Shown here: positions 37,238 to 45,810 of the stretch, piece after piece
How the letters are laid out: each line of letters begins with the position of its first letter
Numbering within the stretch: position 1 is the first letter of the stretch
DNA from: Bog-473 sp963717455
GTDB lineage: Bacteria > Actinomycetota > Acidimicrobiia > Acidimicrobiales > RAAP-2
Direction of reading: 5' to 3'
Assembly: GCA_963717455.1 (NCBI GenBank)
Contig: OY970336.1
Span: 1,302,001-1,366,000 of the forward strand
Length of the DNA stretch: 64,000 nt
Program-made: the position numbers and the translations under genes
The notes under the pieces: generated by a model
What the model was told of the DNA's origin: nothing
What the model saw: the letters and a program-made list of their open reading frames with translations, nothing else
The model's database searches: none

Positions 37238-37480
37238 TCAGGGTGAGATCGATGCGCGGTGTCGGCGGAGGAACTCAGTCCCGGCGGCCGACACCGAGAT
37301 GAGCTCGCCGCGGTCGGGATCGCGCCGGCGCTCGATGTAGCCCCGGTCGTTGGCGTCCTCCCAGACGGGCAGGCGCGGGCAGGACGTGCGCCAGGCCTCA
37401 ATTACCTCCGCGTAGGGCCGGGAGCGGGGGCCCACCCACTCGAGAAGGTCGAGGATCAGAGCGTCGACGGCGTCGGTCAT
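37238..37480 (-). CDS. Small conserved hypothetical protein, winged-helix-like
   Basis: 80 residues: VDALILDLLEWVGPRSRPYA, EAWRTSCPRLPVWEDANDRG, then ERRRDPDRGELISVSAAGTE. The PYxEVxEAWRTSCPRLPVWEDA core recurs in short hypothetical proteins of many soil bacteria (from memory), and the helix-strand pattern suggests a small winged helix. No known function. It is separated by 82 bp from the SDR and by 52 bp from the gene upstream, all on the minus strand. Confidence 0.65.
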   Translation of the reverse strand: MTDAVDALILDLLEWVGPRSRPYAEVIEAWRTSCPRLPVWEDANDRGYIERRRDPDRGELISVSAAGTEFLRRHRASISP

Positions 37481-37532
37481 GGTGCGGCGATCATTGTCTC
37501 AGCCGACCGGCCCCCGGCGGAAGCGAGCATGC

Positions 37533-38567
37533 TCAGTCGCCCGGGCCGAGGGTGGTCGAGGTGGACAGGTCGGTCGTCGTCGTCGAGGGAGCTACGGTCG
37601 TCGTCGCGGGAGCCATGGTCGTCATCGTCGTCGTCGAGGTCGTCGGCTGCGCTCCCGGCTGGTCCGGTGACACGCATCCCGGCGGTGGGGGGGTCGGCAC
37701 GGGGTCGCCGGGAGTCACCGTCCCCGCACAGCCGATCTCCGAGAGCACGTTGTCGCTCGTCACCGATCCACCGTCGGCGAACGTGGCGACCGTCTTCGTC
37801 TGTCGTATGAACCCGAGGGTGTCGACCGAGACGACTTCGGTCGTGCCGACGTAGCCCTGTTGCTTCAGGATGGCGAGGGCCTGCGTCATCGTGGCCCGCT
37901 GCTCGTCGCTCAGGGCCGGCTGGTCGAGCTCGCTCGACAGGTCGATCGCCACCGAGTAGTTCGTGACCGCCACCCCGTCCACCGTTCCCGTGCCAACCTG
38001 CTGCGCGTCCGACATCATGGTGGGGTCGAGGTTGAGGCGGCCGGTCGGGCTCGAGAGCGAGACCATCGTGAGCGCCCCCTGACCCTGACCCAGGCTTCCC
38101 TCCACGAGTTGGGCGAACCCCGACAGGGAGTTCCCTGGATCGACGCCGGTCGAATTCCCGGTCCCGTAGTCGCCGGCGCCGAACTCCCACACGCGTGTGC
38201 TGTCGAACACCCCGGTCACGTTCGGGAAGCTGCTGTCGGAAGAGTTCGTGGTGACCATCACGAAGGGATTGAGGTTCACGACACCGTGGCCGCTGGCCGT
38301 CGACGGGGCAGGCACCGGGGTCGAGCCGGGCTCCGACCCCGGCTGGAACGTCGTCGTGTACGTGAAGGCGTAGCTGTTGGCGTCGGTCGTCACCCGCAAC
38401 GCGGTCAGGACGGGACGCAGCCTCGTGTCCCGTGCGGTCTTCGGTGCGGCGTGCGGCACCCCGTTCCTTCCGGTGCTCAGCACTGCTCCCAGGACCACGC
38501 CGGCGACGACCACGACGCCGACCACAACCACGACGCCGACCGAGGCGGCACGTCGCCTTGTGGGCAT
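37533..38567 (-). CDS. Membrane-anchored secreted hypothetical protein with Thr-rich C terminus
   Basis: 344 residues from ATG 38567, chosen because AAGGGG lies 8 nt upstream; GTG 38576 sits too close to it. After MPTRRRAASV comes a single Val/Gly-rich membrane helix (about residues 10-30). The extracytoplasmic domain reads like a LppX/LprG-type or DUF-type lipoprotein fold (VSLSSPTGRLNLDPTMMSDA, VDTLGFIRQTKTVATFADGG) but this is a loose resemblance. The last ~45 residues are almost all Thr/Ser/Pro/Ala, a likely wall-spanning or glycosylated tail. No cysteine at a lipobox position. Confidence 0.7.
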   Translation of the reverse strand: MPTRRRAASVGVVVVVGVVVVAGVVLGAVLSTGRNGVPHAAPKTARDTRLRPVLTALRVTTDANSYAFTYTTTFQPGSEPGSTPVPAPSTASGHGVVNLNPFVMVTTNSSDSSFPNVTGVFDSTRVWEFGAGDYGTGNSTGVDPGNSLSGFAQLVEGSLGQGQGALTMVSLSSPTGRLNLDPTMMSDAQQVGTGTVDGVAVTNYSVAIDLSSELDQPALSDEQRATMTQALAILKQQGYVGTTEVVSVDTLGFIRQTKTVATFADGGSVTSDNVLSEIGCAGTVTPGDPVPTPPPPGCVSPDQPGAQPTTSTTTMTTMAPATTTVAPSTTTTDLSTSTTLGPGD

Positions 38568-38686
38568 CGGACACACCCCTTTCGTGCACCCCGTGCTCAG
38601 GGACTGAGATCAGGCGGGCGAGATCGGCACAACCAGGGCAGAGCGTAATCCGGAGGACGCGCTTCCAGCTCCGCTCGTGGCATGAG

Positions 38687-39511
38687 TCACGCGGACGCAG
38701 CGGGGGGCGCCGCCTCCTGCAATGCGCGCCGGATGGACGCTTCGAGTGGGGTGTCGGCTTCGGCCGGTTGGTCGAGCACGACGGGCTCCGTGGCAAGGAG
38801 CGGCGTCTGTGACATCACGCGGGGGCGAGTACCCCCGAGGGGCTGGCCGGCATGGACCAGGAACGGGTGGCAGAGGTAGACGTCGCCGGCCTTCCCGGTG
38901 GCGAAGGTGACCGGACGTGACGCCGAAGCCTTGGCCGCGAGGTCGGTCGCTCTCGAGAACGACAGGCCGGCTGCCCCGTGCGGACGCAGGATCGCCGCCA
39001 CGTCGAGATGGGATCCGACGCGCAGGCAGGTGGGCCCGTCAGCCGGTCCGACATCGGAGAAGAGGAACAACAGCAGCAACGCACGCTCTCGGGCGAGGAT
39101 GTTCACCCTCCAGTGGCTGAAGTCGAAGGCCTCGCTCAGGTACCCCTCGGGAGGGAAGCTCTCGTCGACGTGCCAGCCGGTGTCGGCGGGGCCGGCAGGG
39201 TGCGGGAAGCGGATGACGAAGAGGCCAAGGTGGTGTCGGGCCTGCCAGCGCCCGGCGCCGACGAGCCGGTCGAACGCCCCCGAGAGCAGCGGGGTGTCGA
39301 ACGCCGCCGCGAAGGGCCGGGCATCGGAAGGGAAGACGCGGGCAACCGGCTGCCTCCACGAGGCGGGGTCGTCGGGGCTCGCGCCCAGGTCCGACCAGAT
39401 GATCTCTCGTCCCGCCGCGGCGACGTCCGGGGGAACCACCGCACGGAGGTGCACGAATCCGTCCTGCATGAATTGCTCGACCTCACGCTCCGTCAGGACG
39501 CTCTCCGTCAT
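38687..39511 (-). CDS. Phytanoyl-CoA dioxygenase (PhyH) family protein
   Basis: 274 residues. Fe(II)/2-oxoglutarate oxygenase fold: FMQDGFVHLRAVVPPDVAAA at the N terminus, the HxD iron ligands in WHVDESFP, and the distal histidine in HPFLVHAGQP with the 2-oxoglutarate arginine in TRPRVMSQ. The family hydroxylates diverse small molecules. Nothing adjacent fixes the substrate. The C-terminal 25 residues are Ala/Glu-rich. Confidence 0.88.
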   Translation of the reverse strand: MTESVLTEREVEQFMQDGFVHLRAVVPPDVAAAGREIIWSDLGASPDDPASWRQPVARVFPSDARPFAAAFDTPLLSGAFDRLVGAGRWQARHHLGLFVIRFPHPAGPADTGWHVDESFPPEGYLSEAFDFSHWRVNILARERALLLLFLFSDVGPADGPTCLRVGSHLDVAAILRPHGAAGLSFSRATDLAAKASASRPVTFATGKAGDVYLCHPFLVHAGQPLGGTRPRVMSQTPLLATEPVVLDQPAEADTPLEASIRRALQEAAPPAASA

Positions 39512-39679
39512 CGATCAGCTCCCCTCCGCCCTCGTCATGGTCGATGGCCTCCGTCAGCCGAAGCGGACGTTGCCGGTGAGGGCGACCCGTGCGTGGTCAC
39601 ACCGGATACGGCGGTCGAACCACCCGGCCGGTTACATCGCCCCCGATCCGGCCCCGGAGGGGACGCCCGCACGCCACGC

Positions 39680-40324
39680 TCAGAGCAGCGAGAAGGTCCC
39701 CGCCTGGACCATCACGAGCCCGCCGATCGCGCAGAGCAGGACGGGGACCGCCACCGCGCCCAGCCGGAGCATCACCGCCCGCGCCCTGGGGTGGCGGCCG
39801 CCGCCGAGCACGGCGACCGTCACCACCACCTCGCCGAGAGCGAAGACCACGACGATCGTCAGCAGGTTGGTCGTCCCGCCCACCCGGAAGAGGGGGATGT
39901 AGGCGGCCAGGTTGTCGCCGCCGGCCCCGATGGTGACCAGCGCTGCCGCGGTGAGCGACAGGCCCACCGCCCGGTCGGCCGCCTTGGAGCGCCGTGGGCG
40001 TGATCCGGCCACTGATCCTGTGTCCCCGGACCCGCCTGTCGCAGCCCGCCGCAGCCCGACCAGGCCCTTCACCCCGATGGTGAGCGGCACGAGCCCCAAG
40101 AGGCCCACCACCGCCGGCGAGAACTCGTAGAGCACGGCCGCCGCGGCCGCGGCCACCCCGACGAGGAGGGTGAAGCCGATCACCTGGCCCGCAGCGATGC
40201 GGTGTGCCCGTTCCAGGGGCGCACCCGCCACCATGGCCATCGTCACGAGGGTGTTGTCGATGTTGGTCCCGATGAAGGCCGCCGCGGCAATGCCGAGGTC
40301 GGCCGGCAGGCCGGCCGCCGCCAC
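39680..40324 (-). CDS. CadD-like cadmium-resistance family transporter
   Basis: 214 residues with about six membrane helices. The N-terminal AAAAFIGTNIDNTLVTMAMV and the mid-protein IGAGGDNLAAYIPLFRV are the paired (G)xNxDN/GDN-YIPLF motifs of the CadD branch of the LysE exporter superfamily. Such proteins export cadmium or are otherwise uncharacterised. GTG start. It follows the TauD-type gene by 17 bp on the same strand. No metal-sensor gene is adjacent. The 168-bp gap upstream of PhyH (39512-39679) shows nothing I can name. Confidence 0.8.
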   Translation of the reverse strand: MAAAGLPADLGIAAAAFIGTNIDNTLVTMAMVAGAPLERAHRIAAGQVIGFTLLVGVAAAAAAVLYEFSPAVVGLLGLVPLTIGVKGLVGLRRAATGGSGDTGSVAGSRPRRSKAADRAVGLSLTAAALVTIGAGGDNLAAYIPLFRVGGTTNLLTIVVVFALGEVVVTVAVLGGGRHPRARAVMLRLGAVAVPVLLCAIGGLVMVQAGTFSLL

Positions 40325-40341
40325 TGACGCCGATCAGCCCG

Positions 40342-41199
40342 TCAGCCCGCGGGTCGGGGCATGGCCGGGCCGAAGGGCTTGTCGCCCCGCAGGGTGACCC
40401 GGTGCGCGTAGCGGGGGGCGTCGCCGTAGTCGTCCAGCGCGTAGTGCAGCGTCGCCCGGTTGTCCCAGAAGGCGACTGATCCGGCGCGCCAGCGGAAGCG
40501 GCACGTGTACTCCGGCTTGATGCAGTGGTGGTAGAGCATTTCGAGGATCGCCGTGCTCTCGTTGTCCGACAGCCCGAAGATCGTCCGGGTGAACTGGCGG
40601 TTGACGAAGAGGCCGTTGCGCCCAGTCTCGGGGTGGGTGCGCACGACGGGGTGCAGCGCAGGCAGCAGCTTTTCACGCCAGGTGCCGTCCCACTCGTAGC
40701 CGCCCCGCTCCGCCACGTCCGCGGCGAACCACGGGTCGTGGTGGATGGCGATGAGCTGCTCGCACATGGCGCGCACCGGCTCGGCGAGCCCGTCGTACGC
40801 GTCCTGCAGGCTGGCCCACATGGTGTCGCCACCGACCTCGGGTGCCTCGAGCATGTAGAGGATGGAGCCCATGGCCGGCGTCTCGAGGAAGGTGACGTCA
40901 GTGTGCCACCAGCTGGCGCGGTCGACCTTGCCGTCGATGGCGAGCACCTCGGGGCTCTGGTCGATGGAGGGCAGCACCGGGTGCGCTTCGGTGACGGTGC
41001 CGAACTTGCGGGCGAAGTCGGCCTGCTGCTCGGCGCCGAGGGACTGGTCCCGGAAGAAGATGACGTGGTGCGTGTTGAGCGCGTCGCGGATGGCCGCCAC
41101 CACCTCGGGGTCGAGCGCGGCCGAGATGTCGACGCCGGAGATCTCGGCGCCGATCGTGGGGGAGACCGGGTGGACGCTGACGGAGGTGGCGAGGGTCAC
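40342..41199 (-). CDS. TauD/TfdA-family 2-oxoglutarate dioxygenase
   Basis: 285 residues from GTG 41199; the family usually begins just before VHPVSPTIGAEISGVDIS, so the 18 extra residues from GTG 41253 are probably not translated. Motifs: FFRDQSLGAEQQADFARKFG, iron ligands in WWHTDVTFLETP (HxD) and the distal His with the 2-oxoglutarate Arg in WDNRATLHYALDDYG and YAHRVTLRGD. TauD-type enzymes desulfonate or hydroxylate small acids such as taurine or 2,4-D. No sulfonate transporter is nearby. Confidence 0.9.
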   Translation of the reverse strand: MTLATSVSVHPVSPTIGAEISGVDISAALDPEVVAAIRDALNTHHVIFFRDQSLGAEQQADFARKFGTVTEAHPVLPSIDQSPEVLAIDGKVDRASWWHTDVTFLETPAMGSILYMLEAPEVGGDTMWASLQDAYDGLAEPVRAMCEQLIAIHHDPWFAADVAERGGYEWDGTWREKLLPALHPVVRTHPETGRNGLFVNRQFTRTIFGLSDNESTAILEMLYHHCIKPEYTCRFRWRAGSVAFWDNRATLHYALDDYGDAPRYAHRVTLRGDKPFGPAMPRPAG

Positions 41200-41301
41200 C
41201 GCGCAATTCTGCCCGAGCGGGGCCGGCGGCGCCCCATCGTCGGGTCCTGCCACCTACATTGGCTCCGCACCGACCACCGCGCCGAGGGAGAGGGACCGTC
41301 C

Positions 41302-42372
41302 ATGAGCGATGACGCCGATGCCGTTGGCCTCGTCCTGGCCCCGCCGGCCCGGAACTACTCGCCCTGGTACCAGTGGATGGTCCGCCTGGGCGCCACCGTC
41401 CACGAGGACCCACTGCCCGAGGACGATCTCGCCGCTCTGGGGGCCTGGGCCGAGCGCCGCCGTGCCCGCCTGGCCGGGCTGCTCGGTCCCGAGCCCGAGC
41501 CGGTGCCTCTCAACATCGAGACGCTCGAGTCGGTCCCCTGTGACGGCTATCGGCGGGACAAGATCGTCTTCGACACCGAGGACACCATGTCGGTGCCCGC
41601 CTACCTGCTCGTGCCCGACCAGCGCGCGGGAGCGGCCCCCGGGGCGGCCGTCCTCGCCTGCCACGGCCACGGGCCGGGCAAGTCGCAGGTGGTCGGGCTG
41701 GAGCACACCGACATGCCCAACGCCGACTACGCGCTCCAACTGGCCCGCCGCGGCTACGTGGTGCTGGCGCCGGACCTGCGCTGCTTCGGCGAGCGGCTCG
41801 ACTGGAATCCCGATGACCACTACGCCTGCGACACCAACCTCGTGCACGCCGCCATGGCGGGATGGAACCCGCTGACCCAGAACATCTGGGACCTGCGGCG
41901 CTGCCTCGATGTGCTGGAGCAGCACCCGCTGGTCGACCCGGGACGCCTGGGCATGGCCGGCATCTCCTACGGGGGCACGGTCACGCTCTTCACCGCCGCC
42001 GTCGACGACCGCGTGGCGGCGTCGGTGGTGAGCGGCTACTTCTCCTCGTGGGCCGAGAGCCACAGGATGCCCTGGAACATGTGCGGCTCCCAGATCCTCT
42101 TCGGGATGCTGGGGCGGCTCGAGCACGAGGACCTCGGCGCGCTCGTCGCCCCCCGCCCGATGCTCGTCGAGTCGGGCACCGAGGACGACCTGTTCCCGGT
42201 GGCGACCGCCTCCGAGTCGGTGCGCCGCACCCGTCTCGTCTACGCACAGAAGGGAGCGGCCGACCGCCTGGTGCACGACGTCTTCGAGGGGGGCCACCAG
42301 TGGCACGGCACCGAGGCCCTGCCCTTCCTCGACCGCTGGCTCGGCCACCAACCGGCGTCGGCCGCCGGCTGA
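41302..42372 (+). CDS. Alpha/beta hydrolase of the acetyl-xylan-esterase / dienelactone-hydrolase type
   Basis: 356 residues from ATG 41302 after GAGGGAGAGGGA. VLACHGHGPGKSQVVG is the oxyanion segment, MAGISYGGTVTLF the nucleophile elbow (Ser), VESGTEDDLFPV the acid, and FEGGHQWHG the catalytic His. The N-terminal ~100 residues (NIETLESVPCDGYRRDKIVF) are those of prolyl-oligopeptidase-like/AXE1 esterases. A candidate -10 (TACATT, 41255-41260) precedes a 35-nt leader. Substrate unknown; probably an ester or acylated sugar. Confidence 0.86.
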   Translation: MSDDADAVGLVLAPPARNYSPWYQWMVRLGATVHEDPLPEDDLAALGAWAERRRARLAGLLGPEPEPVPLNIETLESVPCDGYRRDKIVFDTEDTMSVPAYLLVPDQRAGAAPGAAVLACHGHGPGKSQVVGLEHTDMPNADYALQLARRGYVVLAPDLRCFGERLDWNPDDHYACDTNLVHAAMAGWNPLTQNIWDLRRCLDVLEQHPLVDPGRLGMAGISYGGTVTLFTAAVDDRVAASVVSGYFSSWAESHRMPWNMCGSQILFGMLGRLEHEDLGALVAPRPMLVESGTEDDLFPVATASESVRRTRLVYAQKGAADRLVHDVFEGGHQWHGTEALPFLDRWLGHQPASAAG

Positions 42373-42374
42373 CG

Positions 42375-42399
42375 CCGGCCCGGCCCGGCCCGGCCCGGC
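42375..42399. repeat. Pentanucleotide tandem repeat (CCGGC x5)
   Basis: Five perfect head-to-tail copies of CCGGC fill the whole spacer between the esterase stop and the end of the convergent small gene. Slippage could change the copy number. It may also fold into GC-rich hairpins and act as a convergent terminator. Confidence 0.8.
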
Positions 42400-42615
42400 T
42401 CAGGCCTCCGTGTCGCGCCGCGACGCCCGCTCCGCCGCGGCGCGCCGGAGCACCTGGTCGAGCGATGCCTGCGACTTCGCCCCGCCGCCGCCCTCGCCCT
42501 CATGGCGCGCCTGCTCGTCCGCCTGCACCAGCTGACGGTCGTCGTCAGCTGAGTGGTGGGTGGCGCGGTGCAGCCACTCCCGCCAGCGCCGGTTCCCGCC
42601 CCGCCCGCTCGCCAC
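42400..42615 (-). CDS. Small hypothetical protein coupled to the LCP-like gene
   Basis: 71 residues from GTG 42615, whose first base is the last base of the preceding TAG stop (TAGTG). Sequence is basic and helical: RRWREWLHRATHHSADDDRQ, then a Glu/Gly linker, then SQASLDQVLRRAAAERASRR. No family recognised. The tight stop-start overlap and ordinary helix-forming composition favour a real gene, but homologues would be needed to be sure. Confidence 0.4.
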   Translation of the reverse strand: MASGRGGNRRWREWLHRATHHSADDDRQLVQADEQARHEGEGGGGAKSQASLDQVLRRAAAERASRRDTEA

Positions 42616-43334
42616 TACAGGAAGCCGCGCAGGATGCTCGAGAAGCCCAGGGCGAGGACGACCGTGCCGTGCCCGTCCTTGTTGGTCGGGACGTTGACGG
42701 GGTTGGCGGTGGGCACGTTCATGAGGGAGAGGACGGCGGACACCGGGGTCCCGGGTCCGAGATAGATGTGCGACGCCACCTGTTCGAGCAGCGAGGTGGT
42801 GCCCGTGGGGTCCGAGATGAGGGAGGTGACCGAGAGCTTCCCCGTGGCCAGCTGGCCGAGGCTCGAATTCGGGCTGACCATGTGCAGGTCGACGCCGACG
42901 TAGTGGCTGACGGGGATGCCGAGGCGGTCGAGCCCGGCGATGATGGTGCTCGGCGCGTGCAGGCTCAGCGTCTCGATCGGCACCGAGCCGCCACCTCGCA
43001 GCGGCAGCCCCAGGCCGTTGGGGATCTTGAGGACGTGGGTGTGCCCGCCGGTGGCATGGAAGACGAAGATCTGCTCGCTGTGGTTCGGGCCCTTGACGAT
43101 GGCCAGCAGGTCGTTCTTGCCCTTGGCCAGCAGGGAGGCCGGCACCGCGACGTGGTGCACGGCGTGGTCGATGCGGTAGAGGCTGAGGCCGATCCAGCCC
43201 GCGGCCAGGAGGATGAGGGCGAGAAGGCCGGACCCGGCGCCGATCAGGAGGCGCGTGAGCCGACGGCGGCGCCGTGGACGCGGCTCGGCCTCGGGAACGG
43301 TCGGCCCCGGTTCCATGGCGATCGCGTTCGTCAA
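42615..43334 (-). CDS. LCP (LytR-CpsA-Psr)-like protein with degenerate active site
   Basis: 239 residues. A proline/arginine-rich cytoplasmic N terminus, one membrane helix (about 29-50), then a domain whose strand order follows LCP proteins: KNDLLAIVKGPNHSEQIFVF, HTHVLKIPNGLGLPL, GIPVSHYVGVDLHMV. LCP enzymes attach polymers to peptidoglycan using conserved Asp and Arg residues (SDTMM and IPRD motifs); here those read NHSEQ and IPNG, so catalysis is doubtful. It is also shorter than typical LCP domains. It may be a non-catalytic relative. Confidence 0.6.
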   Translation of the reverse strand: MTNAIAMEPGPTVPEAEPRPRRRRRLTRLLIGAGSGLLALILLAAGWIGLSLYRIDHAVHHVAVPASLLAKGKNDLLAIVKGPNHSEQIFVFHATGGHTHVLKIPNGLGLPLRGGGSVPIETLSLHAPSTIIAGLDRLGIPVSHYVGVDLHMVSPNSSLGQLATGKLSVTSLISDPTGTTSLLEQVASHIYLGPGTPVSAVLSLMNVPTANPVNVPTNKDGHGTVVLALGFSSILRGFL

Positions 43335-43492
43335 AGCCCCCTCCGTCCAGCCGCCCGGCCCCAGCGCCCGGTCCCCTCGGATCTCCGTGCCCGAAACCTA
43401 CGGACCCGCCATTGCCCCGACGTGGCCCGAAGGGTTCGATGTGGTTGCCGTGGCCACGCCGCGACCCTCCCGCCGTCCGCCATGCTGGGGGC

Positions 43493-44425
43493 ATGGGAGA
43501 GGACCGCGACCTGCCGCCGGGCCCGGTGACGGCGGCCGCACCCCGGTACCGCTACACCTCGCCCGACGAGGACAGCGCCCGCTGGTGGGACTTCCCCTTC
43601 CGCCCCGGCGACATCGTGGTCAGCACCCGGTCCAAGTCGGGCACGACGTGGGTCCAGATGATCTGCCTGCTCCTCGTCTACGGCACGCCGGACCTGCCCG
43701 GTTCCCTGGGTGCCCTGTCGCCCTGGCTCGACCACCTGGTCCGGCCCAAGGAGGAGGTCTTCGCGCGGCTGGCTGCGCAGGGTGAGCGGCGAGTGATGAA
43801 GACGCACACCCCGCTCGACGGCGTGCCACTGGACGACCGGGTCACCTACGTCGTGGTGGGCCGCCACCCGCTCGACGTCGCGGTCTCGCTCTACCACCAG
43901 GGCGAGAACATCGACCGGCGGCGCATGGCCGAGCTCACCGGGAACCCCGAGACCGAGCGGCCCGAGCCCCCGCCGCTGCACGAGTGGCTGCTCGGCTTCG
44001 TCGAGTGGGACGGCGACCCCCGGGAGTGGCTCGACACACTGCCCGGGGCGATGCTCCACCTGTCCGACGCCTGGGAGCGTCGGCACGACCCCAACGTGGT
44101 GCTGGTGCACTACGACGACCTGCGCGCCGACCTCGACGGCGCCATGCGCAGTCTGGCCGCTCGGCTCGGCTTCCCGGTCGACGAGGGGCGCTGGCCCGCC
44201 ATCGTCCAGGCCGCCACCTTCGAGTCGATGCGTGAGCGCTCGCGCGCGTCGTATCCGGACACCCTCGGCGTGTTGAAGGATCCCGCGGCGTTCTTCCGTC
44301 ACGGCGTCTCGGGTGACGGCCCGGCGCTGCTCAGCGCCGGCGAGCTGGCGCACTATCACGAGCGCGTCGCGGAGATGGCGCCGGCGGACCTGCTGGCGTG
44401 GCTCCACCGGGACGGTGACGCCTGA
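43493..44425 (+). CDS. PAPS-dependent sulfotransferase
   Basis: 310 residues from ATG 43493. The 5'-phosphosulfate loop is STRSKSGTTWVQMI and the 3'-phosphate site is VVVGRHPLDVAVSLYHQ. VMKTHTPLDGVPL holds the catalytic-histidine region, and the C-terminal GVSGDGPALL resembles the RKGxxGDW loop (here FRHGVSGDGP, lacking the Arg-Lys). The family transfers sulfate to hydroxyls of lipids, sugars or phenols. It is followed 2 nt later by the DinB-like gene. Confidence 0.9.
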   Translation: MGEDRDLPPGPVTAAAPRYRYTSPDEDSARWWDFPFRPGDIVVSTRSKSGTTWVQMICLLLVYGTPDLPGSLGALSPWLDHLVRPKEEVFARLAAQGERRVMKTHTPLDGVPLDDRVTYVVVGRHPLDVAVSLYHQGENIDRRRMAELTGNPETERPEPPPLHEWLLGFVEWDGDPREWLDTLPGAMLHLSDAWERRHDPNVVLVHYDDLRADLDGAMRSLAARLGFPVDEGRWPAIVQAATFESMRERSRASYPDTLGVLKDPAAFFRHGVSGDGPALLSAGELAHYHERVAEMAPADLLAWLHRDGDA

Positions 44426-44427
44426 GC

Positions 44428-44964
44428 GTGCCGATCGTGCCCGACGACAAGGACTGGACCTGGGTGCTCGAGCGCGCGTGCCCCGAATGCGGCTTCGACG
44501 CGTCGTCGGTCCCGCCCGAGTCCATCGCGGCGTTGCTGCGCGCCAACGCGGAAGCGTGGTCGCGGGTGCTGCAAGGACCGGCCGACGAGCTCCGCCGCCG
44601 CCCGGACGGCGACCGGTGGGCGCCGCTCGAGTACGCCTGCCACGTCCGCGACGTGTGCACGCTCTACCACCACCGCCTCACCTTGATGCTGTCGGAGGAC
44701 GACCCGCTGTACCCCAACTGGGACCAGGACGTCACGGCGGTCGAGGAGCGTTACCTCGAGCAGGATCCCGCGGCGGTGTCGGCGCAACTGTCGGCCGCCG
44801 CGGGTCGTTTGGCCGACGCGTTCGACGGCGTGCGGGGCGAGCAGTGGCTGCGGCGCGGCCGGCGCGGCGACGGCGCCCGCTTCAGCGTCGCGGGCTTCGG
44901 CCGCTACATGATCCACGACCCAGTCCACCACCTTTTCGACGTCACCGGGCATCGGGGGGACTGA
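44428..44964 (+). CDS. DinB-like (DUF664-type) four-helix protein
   Basis: 178 residues from GTG 44428, 2 nt after the sulfotransferase stop. WTWVLERACPECGFDASSVP begins the pattern seen in actinobacterial DinB/maleylpyruvate-isomerase-like proteins; three potential metal-binding histidines lie in LEYACHVRDVC, LYHHRL and HDPVHHLFD. Such proteins bind a divalent metal and some act as thiol-dependent S-transferases, but most are uncharacterised. CPECG near the N terminus is a conserved feature of this subgroup from memory. Confidence 0.83.
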   Translation: MPIVPDDKDWTWVLERACPECGFDASSVPPESIAALLRANAEAWSRVLQGPADELRRRPDGDRWAPLEYACHVRDVCTLYHHRLTLMLSEDDPLYPNWDQDVTAVEERYLEQDPAAVSAQLSAAAGRLADAFDGVRGEQWLRRGRRGDGARFSVAGFGRYMIHDPVHHLFDVTGHRGD

Positions 44965-44998
44965 GACCCCCACAAAGAGGACCCCATGACGAGGCCCC

Positions 44999-45781
44999 TC
45001 AGTCGAGCAGCAGCCGCGCCGAGTGGGGCTCGAGATGGACGGTCGCGTGCGCGATGGTCCGTAGCGCCGACGCGGGGCACGACGTCGCGATCGGCCCCGT
45101 CAGAGCGGAACGGACCGGCTCCGCCTTGCGCGCCTCGGGGACGATGGCCAGGACGCGCCCGGCGCGCAGGAGGGCCGGGATGGTCACCGTGATGGCGTGG
45201 GTCGGGACGGTCTCGAACTCCGCGAAGTGGCCCTCGTGCACCTGCTGCAGACGGCAGGCCGCGTCGAGCTCGACCACCTTGACGTCGAGCGGGTCGGCGA
45301 AGTCGGCCACCGGCGGGTCGTTGAAGGCGAGGTGGCCGTTCTCCCCGATCCCGAGGCAGCACAGGTCGAGCGGGTGGGAGCGCAGCAGCGCTGCGTAGCG
45401 GGCGGACTCGGTTTCGGGGTCGCCCAGTCCCTCGACGTAGAAGGCCGCCCTCGGCCGAGCCGGCTCCACGATGCGCTCGCGGACCCAGCGCTGGAAGCCC
45501 GCGGGGTGGTCGGGCCCGACCCCCACGTACTCGTCCATGTGGAACACGACCGTGTCGGCCCAGGGGACCCCGTCGGTCTCCTCGACGAGGGCGTGGACGA
45601 ACGCGAGCTGGGAGTTCCCGGTGGCGAACATCACGTGGGCGGCACCGCGGGCCCCCACGGCAGCCCGCATGACGTCGGCGGCCTCGTCGGCCGCCGCCCT
45701 CGCCATGGCCGCGGTGTCCGCGTGGACGCAGACGGTGGCACCGTCAATGGTCCGGGTCCCGGTCTGCACGGCACTCAGCAT
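44999..45781 (-). CDS. nagB: Glucosamine-6-phosphate deaminase
   Basis: 260 residues, near the usual 266. MFATGNSQLAFVHALV is the phosphate-binding loop, TVVFHMDEYVGV holds the catalytic Asp, and CLGIGENGHLAFNDPP the active-site His and substrate loop. It converts glucosamine-6-phosphate to fructose-6-phosphate and ammonia. No nagA or amino-sugar transporter is adjacent. Divergent from the dehydratase gene with 29 bp between starts. The related 6-phosphogluconolactonase family is excluded by the HMDEY and GIGENGH motifs. Confidence 0.88.
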   Translation of the reverse strand: MLSAVQTGTRTIDGATVCVHADTAAMARAAADEAADVMRAAVGARGAAHVMFATGNSQLAFVHALVEETDGVPWADTVVFHMDEYVGVGPDHPAGFQRWVRERIVEPARPRAAFYVEGLGDPETESARYAALLRSHPLDLCCLGIGENGHLAFNDPPVADFADPLDVKVVELDAACRLQQVHEGHFAEFETVPTHAITVTIPALLRAGRVLAIVPEARKAEPVRSALTGPIATSCPASALRTIAHATVHLEPHSARLLLD

Positions 45782-45810
45782 GCCAGGCGCGCCTCGGCCA
45801 GACTGGTCCC

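Noticed and set aside
37533..37670. Thr codon-rich tract at the end of the secreted protein gene as a CRISPR- or satellite-like repeat
   Set aside because: The repetition follows Thr/Ser codons in frame without constant unit length; it is low-complexity coding sequence.
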